Shown piece after piece: positions 1 through 7,848 of a DNA stretch of 64,000 nt. Under the pieces are notes generated by a model that worked only from the letters and a program-made list of their open reading frames with translations, searched no databases and was not told the DNA's origin. Positions within the stretch are counted from its first letter, which is position 1. The number at the start of each line of letters is the position of its first letter. A program made the position numbers and the translations under genes. Origin of the DNA: Akkermansiaceae bacterium UBA2381 (GTDB taxonomy: Bacteria; Verrucomicrobiota; Verrucomicrobiia; Verrucomicrobiales; DEV007). The DNA is taken from assembly GCA_002344215.1 (NCBI GenBank), contig DDSV01000054.1, positions 167,235-231,234 of the forward strand. The letters are read 5' to 3'.

Positions 1-486
1 ACTGCTGAAAGTCATGACACAGGGGAAACCGAGCGGTGGCATTTCCTTCCAGGTTTCTCCCTCGTCCTCGCTCATGATGGAGGGCATCCCCGGACCGCCC
101 CGTTTGCCAAGGGCGGCCGACCAGACCCAGATTCGCGCTTTGCCTTCGGAATCGATCAGACGGTAAATACTGGGACAGTTCTGGTGGGTGGAGTAGCCCG
201 GAGGAAGAGTTTTGTCGAGGCGAGTCCAGGTAAGTCCTCCATCCACACTCTTGGCCATGGGACCTGCCGCACCGCCGTGGTTGATACACCAGACCGCGAA
301 GATCGTTTTCCGGTCCGGCATCAGAAGCGTGGTCGGGTGCCCCTGGTAAATCTCTTTCGAGCCGTAGGCAATGACCACATGACGATCCTTGTCCCCGGAG
401 AGGTCAACGAGCGGGAGATCAGGACCGTCCCCGGCGATGACCTGGAAACCGAGGAAGTAAGTGAGTAAAACAAGAATGCGCTTCAT
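1..486 (-). CDS. Exported BNR-repeat (sialidase-like) protein, C-terminal part outside window
   Basis: An open frame runs from an ATG at 486 to the window edge without a stop (162 codons seen). The first 19 or so residues, MKRILVLLTYFLGFQVIAG, form a typical signal peptide, so the product is exported. Two Asp-box motifs, SVDGGLTW (residues 80-87) and SEDEGETW (139-146), are the mark of BNR/sialidase beta-propellers. Such proteins in PVC bacteria are usually secreted glycan-related enzymes or propellers of unknown substrate; the substrate cannot be told here because the catalytic part is missing. It lies 68 bp downstream of rnr on the same strand and may be cotranscribed or have its own promoter. 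The start is secure because the signal peptide begins at the first in-frame ATG. Confidence 0.8.
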   Translation of the reverse strand, partial: MKRILVLLTYFLGFQVIAGDGPDLPLVDLSGDKDRHVVIAYGSKEIYQGHPTTLLMPDRKTIFAVWCINHGGAAGPMAKSVDGGLTWTRLDKTLPPGYSTHQNCPSIYRLIDSEGKARIWVWSAALGKRGGPGMPSIMSEDEGETWKEMPPLGFPCVMTFSS

Positions 487-554
487 CTCCCGCAGTATAG
501 CGAAAGAGCCCCGCGCGGCGAGTACGCGATTCCTGTTATTGAAAATCGCGACGG

Positions 555-2843
555 TCAGGCCGCTTTTGCCTTGCCGCGACGGCGTCCGGAGCGACGACGA
601 CGCGAGGCACCTTCGCCTGCGGCCTTCGGTGTATTGTCCGCCGTATCGATGACTGCCGTGACAGGCTTGTGGTTGCGACTGCGGGAACGGACGCCGGGGC
701 GGGGGCCCGAAGACGGTCGACCGGAAGAGCGCATTGTTCCGGTGATACGGAAATCAACCATCTTGCGGGCCGCGTCAACTTTGGCAATCTCAACCTGGAT
801 GGTGTCTCCGAGCCGGATGGTGCGGCGTTTGCCGCGGCCTTCGATGTGTTTGGCGACAGCATCGTGGCGGTAGTGATCATCCTCCAGAAGGGCGAGCGGA
901 ACCATACCGCTCATGCCAAGCCCGGCGATGTCGACGAAGAATCCGAAGTCGCGCAGGCTCGTGACTCGGGCAGGATAGCTGACCGGTTTGCCTGAGTGAA
1001 TCTGATCAAGCAGGTAAGCGTGGAGCTTCACGTCCTTGCTGTCACGTTCGGCGTCGGCCGAGTTTCTTTCGGAAGAGGAAAGATGGTCGGCGACGTCGTG
1101 GAGGGGCGTGTTCGGAATATTCTTCGCATCGGCGAAGAGGCTCCGGTGCACGACCAGGTCGGCGTAGCGTCGGATCGGCGAAGTGAAGTGAGCGTATTTC
1201 TTCTTCGCGAGTCCGTAATGGCCGAGCGGGTCAACCGTGTAGCGGGCCCGGTTGAGCGATTTGAGAAAACCGATCTTGAGGGCGGCCCCGACGGCAAGTT
1301 CGCCCAGATGGCGGAAGAGCTTCTGCACCTCGGCTGGTTTCGTGAGATTTCCGCAGGGAATGGAATGCCCGAGGACCTCTTCGCGATAACCCTTGAGGCG
1401 ATCAGGATCCGGAGCCTCGTGGGTGCGGTAAATGGCGGCACGCTTCAGCTTCATGAGCCGTCCCGCGACGGCCTCGTTCGCGAGGAGCATGAACTCTTCG
1501 ATGAGCTGGTGCGAGATATCGTTGTCGTGTTGTTCAATGCGAAGGACTTTTCCTGTCGCATCGAGGCGAATCTTCGTTTCGGGAAAATCGAGGTCGAGCG
1601 AGCCGTTTTCGAAGCGGCGCTTGCGAATGGACTGCGCGAGCGCATGGGCCTGGTGGAGCATTTGCCCGATTTCGTCGCCGGGGGCGCGCTCAAGGATGTT
1701 GAGAGCATCGGCGTAGGTGAGGCGTTTTTTGGAATGAATCACGGCCGGGTAAAAATCGGTGGAGAGCACCCTGCCATCGGCAGCGAGGAGGAACTCGGCG
1801 CACTTCGTGAGTCGGTCGACGTTGGGCTTCAGGGAGCAAAGTTCATTGCTCAGCTCCTCGGGAAGCATGGGAATGACCTGATCGACGAGGTAGGAGGAAT
1901 TGCCGCGGCGTCTCGCCTCTTCATCGAGAGCGGATCCGGGACGCACGTAATGGGAAACATCGGCGATGTGAACCCAGAGCTTCCAGCGATTCCCGCCTGC
2001 TTTTTCCAGACAGATCGCGTCGTCAAAATCGCGGGCGTCATCAGGATCGATCGTGACAACGAGCTGTTTGCGGCAGTCGCGGCGACCCTTGAGATCAGCC
2101 GCCGTTACGGAATGTCCAAAACTTCGCGCTTCACGAACGACGTGTTCTGGAAACTCGCGATTGAGACCATACTGACGCAGCACACCGAGCATGTCGATGC
2201 CGTCGGCCGAGGGAGCGCCGAGCACCTCGACGATGCGACCTTCAGGATTGGTGTGTCGCGATTCCCACCGGCCCAGCTCGACGACCACTTTGTCGCCGAC
2301 TTTGGCTTGAAGTGCGGTCGCCTTGGGCGGCAGCACGGAAATATCGTAGGAAAAACGTGGATCATCCGGAGTCACGTGCAGGCCCTTGCCGGAGCGGCGC
2401 AGGGTCCCGACAAAGCGGTTGCGGCGGCGTTCGACGATGCGAACCACGCTGCCGGAGAGAGCCTCCGTTTCCGCTTTTGCCTGGCCCCAGAAGCCCTTTT
2501 TGGGTTCCTGGTCGCGGAGCACGAGGACTTTGTCATCGTTCAGGGCGGTGCCGGTTTCATTGGCCCGGATGGCGATTTCAGGAATGGAGGGATCCTCCGG
2601 GGTAAGGAAACCGCGTCCTGCCTTGGTGATCTGGATGCGCCCGGCAACGACGGACGGTGAATCGACGGACAGATAACGTCCGCCTTTGATGCGAACGGCG
2701 AGTCCGCGGCGTTCAAGATCGCGCAGGCTTTGCTGGAGGCGGGTCTGCTCGCGGGGAGCGAGGTCGAGTTGCCCGAGGAGTTCAGTGACGGTGGAGGGCG
2801 TGTATCGTTTGTGCCCGAGATGTTTAACTAGAGTGTCTTCCAT
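555..2843 (-). CDS. rnr: Ribonuclease R (3'-5' exoribonuclease, RNB family)
   Basis: A 762-residue protein, slightly shorter than E. coli RNase R (about 813). It has an N-terminal winged-helix-like region (MEDTLVKHLGHKRYTPST), cold-shock-type RNA-binding segments, the RNB catalytic motif DPDDARDFDDAICL at about residue 266 with the metal-binding aspartates, the late RNB motif HFTSPIRRYADLVVHR near residue 550, an S1 domain at about 615-695, and an arginine-rich tail ending RRRRSGRRRGKAKAA. It degrades structured RNA from the 3' end in the cytoplasm. The ATG at 2843 was chosen because recognisable homology begins there. The frame stays open for 164 codons further upstream, but that stretch has the composition of non-coding DNA. 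No strong Shine-Dalgarno sequence is visible. Confidence 0.95.
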   Translation of the reverse strand: MEDTLVKHLGHKRYTPSTVTELLGQLDLAPREQTRLQQSLRDLERRGLAVRIKGGRYLSVDSPSVVAGRIQITKAGRGFLTPEDPSIPEIAIRANETGTALNDDKVLVLRDQEPKKGFWGQAKAETEALSGSVVRIVERRRNRFVGTLRRSGKGLHVTPDDPRFSYDISVLPPKATALQAKVGDKVVVELGRWESRHTNPEGRIVEVLGAPSADGIDMLGVLRQYGLNREFPEHVVREARSFGHSVTAADLKGRRDCRKQLVVTIDPDDARDFDDAICLEKAGGNRWKLWVHIADVSHYVRPGSALDEEARRRGNSSYLVDQVIPMLPEELSNELCSLKPNVDRLTKCAEFLLAADGRVLSTDFYPAVIHSKKRLTYADALNILERAPGDEIGQMLHQAHALAQSIRKRRFENGSLDLDFPETKIRLDATGKVLRIEQHDNDISHQLIEEFMLLANEAVAGRLMKLKRAAIYRTHEAPDPDRLKGYREEVLGHSIPCGNLTKPAEVQKLFRHLGELAVGAALKIGFLKSLNRARYTVDPLGHYGLAKKKYAHFTSPIRRYADLVVHRSLFADAKNIPNTPLHDVADHLSSSERNSADAERDSKDVKLHAYLLDQIHSGKPVSYPARVTSLRDFGFFVDIAGLGMSGMVPLALLEDDHYRHDAVAKHIEGRGKRRTIRLGDTIQVEIAKVDAARKMVDFRITGTMRSSGRPSSGPRPGVRSRSRNHKPVTAVIDTADNTPKAAGEGASRRRRSGRRRGKAKAA

Positions 2844-3557
2844 GGTTTGGAAAAGGATGGGTATTGGGTTGGAGGCGCTCCTTCCCGGCCCGCAGAGCTT
2901 GCTTGGCTCCGGGCAGAGTGCGCCGGTCGCGCGGCATCCGGGCCCGAGAAGCGCCCGCAGAAAGCGCGGGGCAGCGAAAGTGGCCGTAATGACGGCCCCC
3001 GGAAGGACCGGACGCGAGCAAGAGAAAAGGGCCTGTAGCCCGTTCGCCGGAGCGGCCAGAGGTCGGGGGAATCGTAACAGTCTTCCCGATCCTGTTCCCC
3101 TTCCATGGGGAGTGACGGCAGAAGCGTAGTCCCGATACCCCCGATCTGGCAACCGAAAGTTTTCCGGTGACGCGGGAGGCATCACTCCGGACGACTCCCT
3201 ATCGGCCAACCACTCAACCGTGGATGCGGCGGGCTGCCACCTCGCATCCGAGCGGATAATCACGGAGGAGACGGAGCAAACGACGCATGCTACCGGCGAA
3301 GCGTCCGGATGGGTTGGCTTTGTCTGGAACGACACGAGGAGAGCGCTTCCGATCCGATTTGAGGGGGGAGTGAGTGAGTGTTTGAGTATTCATCGCTACC
3401 CAAGATCTCGCGGCTTTCCGAATAATACAGATACAGATATTTGAATTGTAATGCAGTACAGTTTAATTTTATCAATCTGTACTGGTTCGTTTCAACGGGA
3501 TCTGTATCTGGTCTCTTTTCAAGAATGCAGGGACAATCCTTGCAGCCCTTTCCTTTC
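2844..3557. other. Gene-free stretch between rnr and the MocR gene
   Basis: About 700 bp with no convincing gene on either strand. The part next to rnr (2870-3130) is very GC-rich and holds several inverted repeats; the clearest is a hairpin at 3066-3100 (GGGG and AACAG pairing with CTGTT and CCCC). The part next to the MocR gene (3420-3515) is AT-rich and holds nested inverted repeats, listed separately. I see no match to tRNA, RNase P RNA, tmRNA or SRP RNA signatures. It could be a long structured 5' leader of rnr. Confidence 0.55.
3428..3510 (+). promoter_or_regulatory. Nested inverted repeats, probable MocR operator
   Basis: Two perfect inverted repeats share one centre. The outer arms CAGATACAGAT (3428-3438) and ATCTGTATCTG (3500-3510) are 11 bp each. 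The inner arms CAGTACAG (3454-3461) and CTGTACTG (3477-3484) are 8 bp each. All arms contain ACAG/CTGT cores. MocR-type regulators commonly bind repeated sites of this general kind next to their own genes, and the regulator gene begins 48 bp downstream. Autoregulation is inferred; no divergent target gene lies close by, since rnr starts about 590 bp away. Confidence 0.6.
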
Positions 3558-4988
3558 ATGAAATCTGACACCCTTACGGCGGACCCCATCTATCAACGAA
3601 TCGCCGAGAGGGTCGAGGGCCTCATTGCCGGAGGCACCTTCCGTTCCGGTGACCGCCTGCCTTCGGTGCGCGCGCTGAGCCGGGACTGGCGGGTCAGTGT
3701 CACCACTGCCGTGGGTGCCTACAGCCTGCTCGAGGATCGCGGGGTGGTGGAACCACGACCACGCTCGGGTTATTATGTCAGCGCCCGCCGACTTTCCCCC
3801 GAACGTTTGCCCCGGGGGAACGAAGTCGAGAGCGATCCCGTCGAAGTGGGTTGCGCTGAAATCACCGAAAAGGTGATGGACGCTTCAGCGACGCCCGGGA
3901 TCGTTCCGTTCGGGGCAGCCGTACCCGCCGACGAGATATTGCCTTCCGCGAAGTTGGCGGCGCTCTACGGCTCGGTGATTCGCTCGGCCGGTCCATCTGC
4001 CCACCAGTATTCGATGCCTCCTGGTCTTCCCGCGCTTCGTTTTGAACTGGCCAAGCGACTCCTTGGTTCGGGGATCGCGGTTTCCCCTGACGATATCATC
4101 GCAACTTCGGGCGCGATCGATGCCGTGCTCCTCGCCGTGAAATCAGTTTGCGAGGCAGGTGACGTCGTAGCGGTAGAGTCGCCCACCTACTTCGGTATCC
4201 TCAGCATGGTGCGAGAACTGGGACTGAAGGTCGTCGAAATTCCCGTGTTCTCAGACCGTGGTCTCTGTGTCGAAGCCCTCGCCGAAGCCTTCGCCTCCCA
4301 TCCCGTGAAAGCCTGCATCCTCCAGCCGAACTTCCACAACCCGGTAGGATCGGTGATGCCTGACGCGGAAAAAAGACGCGTTGTGGCCCTGGCCAAACAG
4401 CACGGGGTCACCCTGATCGAAGACGATCTCTACGGCGACCTCCACTTTTCTGAAAAACGACCCCTCTCTCTCAAAGCCTTCGACAGCGGCGACACCGTGA
4501 TCCATTGCGGCTCCTATTCCAAGTCACTCGCCCCGGGGCTCCGCGTCGGTTGGATCGTGCCGGGATCGCGATATCACCGCATCAAGAGCCTCAAATACGC
4601 CACCTCTCTCGCGAATGCGACCGCGTCCGAGATGGTCGTGGCAGAGTTCCTAAAATCCGGAGGAGTCGAACGTCACCTGCGTAAAGCGCGGCGTATCTAC
4701 GCGCGCCAGACCCACGAGATCCGCGAAGCGATCCTGGAGCGTTTTCCGGGAGAAATCCGCGTGACCCGGCCCGAGGGCGGATTCCTCCTCTGGTGTCAGA
4801 TGCCCGAGGGCTTCGATTCCGAGGCCTTTGCCCTCGCCGCGCTGAAACGCAAGATCAGCGTCGTTCCCGGAACCCTCTTTTCGGCTTCATGCGGACTTCG
4901 AAACTGTTTCCGGATCAGTTGCGGATTTCCCCTCGACGACCACTCACGACGGGCCGTTGGAATTTTGGCACGATTGGCGGAAGGGTGA
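3558..4988 (+). CDS. MocR-family regulator (GntR HTH fused to PLP aminotransferase-like domain)
   Basis: A 476-residue protein with a GntR winged helix at residues 1-75 (DPIYQRIAERVEGLIAGG, then a helix-turn-helix around SVRALSRDWRVS) followed by a fold-type I aminotransferase-like domain. The PLP lysine is probably K322 in SYSKSLAPGLRVGW, and the cofactor motif LIEDDLYGDL is also present. MocR proteins use PLP or its aldimines as effectors to control vitamin B6, GABA, taurine or related metabolism; the target here is not evident. ATG 3558 begins the conserved GntR region. An ATG at 3525 and a start at 3441 are also in frame, but the latter would lie inside the operator repeats. It converges with the P-type ATPase gene, 6 bp apart. 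Confidence 0.88.
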   Translation: MKSDTLTADPIYQRIAERVEGLIAGGTFRSGDRLPSVRALSRDWRVSVTTAVGAYSLLEDRGVVEPRPRSGYYVSARRLSPERLPRGNEVESDPVEVGCAEITEKVMDASATPGIVPFGAAVPADEILPSAKLAALYGSVIRSAGPSAHQYSMPPGLPALRFELAKRLLGSGIAVSPDDIIATSGAIDAVLLAVKSVCEAGDVVAVESPTYFGILSMVRELGLKVVEIPVFSDRGLCVEALAEAFASHPVKACILQPNFHNPVGSVMPDAEKRRVVALAKQHGVTLIEDDLYGDLHFSEKRPLSLKAFDSGDTVIHCGSYSKSLAPGLRVGWIVPGSRYHRIKSLKYATSLANATASEMVVAEFLKSGGVERHLRKARRIYARQTHEIREAILERFPGEIRVTRPEGGFLLWCQMPEGFDSEAFALAALKRKISVVPGTLFSASCGLRNCFRISCGFPLDDHSRRAVGILARLAEG

Positions 4989-4994
4989 GGATAT

Positions 4995-7733
4995 TCACTC
5001 CAATTCCTTTCCTTCCCCCCGTTTCCCTCCAAACCTCACCCACTTTTCAAACTCCACCGCGACGAAAGCAGCGAGCGCCACCGCGGTAACCCGCAGCCAC
5101 GACTCGATGGTTAGCGGCGTGCTGTCGAAGAGGTGGTTCATGAAAGGGGCGTAGGTGTAGAGCAGCTGGGCGGCGATCATCGTCGCGGCCCCGAGGAAAG
5201 CGAAGCGATTCGTCCAGAAGCCGATGCGGAAAACGGAGTGGTTGAGGGAGCGGCAGCAGAAGAGATAGGCCGTCTCGACCGCGACAATGACATTGACCAC
5301 GGCGGTGCGCGCCCCGGCGAGGGTTTCACCGGCAATACGCCTCTCGTAAAAGAAGAGCCAGTAGGCTCCGCCTATCATGATAAGGGTGACGAGACCGGTC
5401 CGCATGAAGAGCGGGAAAGTCAGCAGCGGTTTCGCCGGATTGCGCGGGGGGCGGTTCATGAGATCGTGCTCCTTCGGTTCAAAGACTAGCATCAGGCCCA
5501 GTAAGAGCGCCGTGGTCATATTCACCCAGAGCAACTGAACCGGGAGGACCGGCAAAGTGAGTCCAAAGAGGATGGCGAGCAAAATGATGCAGCCCTCACC
5601 CAGACTGGTCGGCAGCGTCCAGATGATAAACTTGCGCAAGTTGTCGAATACCCCGCGCCCCTCCTCCACCGCGGCAGCGATGGTGGCAAAATTGTCGTCG
5701 ATCAGGATCATGTCGGCGGCTCCCTTAGCCACGTCAGTACCGGAGATTCCCATCGCTATACCGATGTCCGACTGCTTCAGGGCGGGAGCGTCGTTCACCC
5801 CGTCGCCCGTCATCGCCACGATCTGTCCGCGCGCCTGGAGGGCACGGACGAGACGCAGCTTCTGCTCGGGAGCGACGCGGGCGAAGACCTCGGTGGACAA
5901 CGCGAGCTCTGGCAGATCCTCATCCGAGACCGCCTCGAGTTCGCGCCCCGTCACGACACGGATGCTGTCTCCGCACTCGTCGGCGAGACCGATCTGGAGA
6001 GCGACGGCCCGCGCGGTCACGGCATGATCACCGGTGATCATTTTTACGCGGATGCCGGCGCGGCGGCAGTTTGCCACGGCGTCGACCGCCTCCTTCCGGG
6101 GCGGATCAATCATACCCTGCAAACCGAGAAAAGTAAGCCCCTCGCGAACGTGATCGTGCGAGAGTTCGTCGTGGTCGTCTCCGACATGGCGACGGGCCAG
6201 AGCGATCACTCGCAACCCCCCGGCGGCGAAGTCCTCGACGACACGATGAATCCCGTCCGGATCGAGCGGCACAAGAGAACCATCGTCAGCGAGGCGGTCC
6301 GAACAGCGCTCGAGAAGACGCTCGACTGCTCCGACTTTGTAGATCGTCCTTTGCGATCCGCCTCCGTGGAGGGTGGCGCGGAACATGTGATCAGACTCAA
6401 AAGGGATCATGCCGAGCCGGGGTGAGGCTTCGACCATCTCGGCGTGGACCAGCCCCGCCTTCGCCCCGGCCACAAGCAGGGCGGCCTCCGTGGGATCGCC
6501 TTGCATGTGTGGTCGACCATCCACGACATCGAGTTCGGATTCATTGCAGAGCACACCCGCACGAAGGCATTCGATGAGTGCCGGGTATTTGTCAGGATCA
6601 ATGGCAACTCCCCGGCTCAGGATCACGCCTGCGGTGTCATATCCCGATCCGGTAAACCGGAACTCCTCGCCTCCGGTGAAAAGGCGCTGCACCGTCATCT
6701 GGTTTTCGGTAAGCGTGCCGGTCTTGTCCGAACAGATCACTGTGGTGCCACCGAGAGTTTCGACGGCCGGGAGTTTTCTAATGATGGCCCGCCGCTTTGC
6801 CATGCGACTTACCCCGATGGCAAGGACGATCGTGACAGCGGCGGGAAGTCCCTCGGGAATGGCTCCCACGGCAAGAGCCACGGCGGCCATGAACATGTCG
6901 ACGGCCTTTTCCCCGCGCGCCACCCCCACAATAAAGCCGAGTGCGGCCAGACCGAGAATAAGCCAAAGGAGGAGGCGGCTGAAGGAGGCGATCTTCCGCG
7001 TGAGCGGGGTGGAGAGCTCAACCGTGCCGGCGAGAAGCCCGGCGATGCGTCCGGTTTCGGTTCCGTTTCCGATTTCGATGACAAGCCCTTCGGCCTGTCC
7101 CGAGGTGACATGGGTGCCGGCGAAAGCGAGGTTGCGCCGGTCAGCGAGCACAGAATCAGCGTGAATTGGTGAGTAATCTTTGAGAACCGGAACCGATTCC
7201 CCGGTGAGAGCCGATTCGTTCACCTGCAGGCTGTTTACCTCAACGAGGCGCAAATCGGCGGGAACAAGGTCACCGCTCTGGAGGAGGACGACATCCCCTG
7301 GAACGATTTCGGCGGAAGGGATTCGGCGCTTGTTTCCGTCGCGGCGCACCGTTGCCGCCGTTACGACCATTCGGCTGAGTGCCTCGATTGCCTTTTCCGC
7401 CTTCGCCTCCTGAATGAAGCCGATGATCGCATTGACGACGACGACTCCAAAGATCACCGATGAATCGACCCACTCTCCGAGAAACCCGGTGATTACCCCG
7501 GCAGCAATCAGAATATAGACAAGAGGCTGGTTGAACTGGAGGAGGAAACGCAGCCATTGGGGCATTCCGCTTTTCGCCGTGACGAGATTTGGACCGTACG
7601 CCCTCTGTCGGCGGAGGACCTCGTCCGCCCCCAGTCCGAGTTTCTGATCTGTCCCGAGTCTACCTGCTGCTTCGTCCGCCGCTAACACGTGCCACAAACT
7701 CCCGGGGGGGAAGAGATTCGATTCAGACTTCAT
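4995..7733 (-). CDS. P-type cation-transporting ATPase (type II, Ca2+/Na+/K+-like)
   Basis: A 912-residue membrane pump. Visible motifs in order: an N-terminal cation-ATPase domain (WHVLAADEAAGRLGT), the actuator motif ALTGESVPV, PEGLP in transmembrane segment 4, the phosphorylation site SDKTGTLTENQM (D336), hinge motif MTGDGVNDAPALKQSDIG, and a C-terminal bundle of about six membrane spans. PEGLP rather than CPC or CPX marks it as a type II pump, similar to PacL-like Ca2+ ATPases, rather than a heavy-metal exporter. The exact ion cannot be fixed from sequence alone. ATG 7733 starts the conserved N-terminal domain; the upstream open frame to 7862 would overlap the divergent kinase gene. It is divergent from the two-component pair. 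Confidence 0.92.
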   Translation of the reverse strand: MKSESNLFPPGSLWHVLAADEAAGRLGTDQKLGLGADEVLRRQRAYGPNLVTAKSGMPQWLRFLLQFNQPLVYILIAAGVITGFLGEWVDSSVIFGVVVVNAIIGFIQEAKAEKAIEALSRMVVTAATVRRDGNKRRIPSAEIVPGDVVLLQSGDLVPADLRLVEVNSLQVNESALTGESVPVLKDYSPIHADSVLADRRNLAFAGTHVTSGQAEGLVIEIGNGTETGRIAGLLAGTVELSTPLTRKIASFSRLLLWLILGLAALGFIVGVARGEKAVDMFMAAVALAVGAIPEGLPAAVTIVLAIGVSRMAKRRAIIRKLPAVETLGGTTVICSDKTGTLTENQMTVQRLFTGGEEFRFTGSGYDTAGVILSRGVAIDPDKYPALIECLRAGVLCNESELDVVDGRPHMQGDPTEAALLVAGAKAGLVHAEMVEASPRLGMIPFESDHMFRATLHGGGSQRTIYKVGAVERLLERCSDRLADDGSLVPLDPDGIHRVVEDFAAGGLRVIALARRHVGDDHDELSHDHVREGLTFLGLQGMIDPPRKEAVDAVANCRRAGIRVKMITGDHAVTARAVALQIGLADECGDSIRVVTGRELEAVSDEDLPELALSTEVFARVAPEQKLRLVRALQARGQIVAMTGDGVNDAPALKQSDIGIAMGISGTDVAKGAADMILIDDNFATIAAAVEEGRGVFDNLRKFIIWTLPTSLGEGCIILLAILFGLTLPVLPVQLLWVNMTTALLLGLMLVFEPKEHDLMNRPPRNPAKPLLTFPLFMRTGLVTLIMIGGAYWLFFYERRIAGETLAGARTAVVNVIVAVETAYLFCCRSLNHSVFRIGFWTNRFAFLGAATMIAAQLLYTYAPFMNHLFDSTPLTIESWLRVTAVALAAFVAVEFEKWVRFGGKRGEGKELE

Positions 7734-7848
7734 CAGTTTTCGGGATGTGGCCAGCGTACGGGTTCCGAAAGGAGAATTAAAGGTGGGAGAATAGTAACTT
7801 CTTTGCCACTCTCGCAGCACACGCGATTCCGTGGTAGAATTTCCGGCA

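Noticed and set aside
996..2660. Long open frame of 554 codons on the plus strand
   Set aside because: It is antisense to rnr, whose product has all RNB and S1 motifs; the plus-strand product has none.
2844..3335. Extension of the rnr frame by 164 codons
   Set aside because: The translated stretch has no recognisable domain and looks like GC-rich non-coding DNA; RNase R homology begins at 2843.
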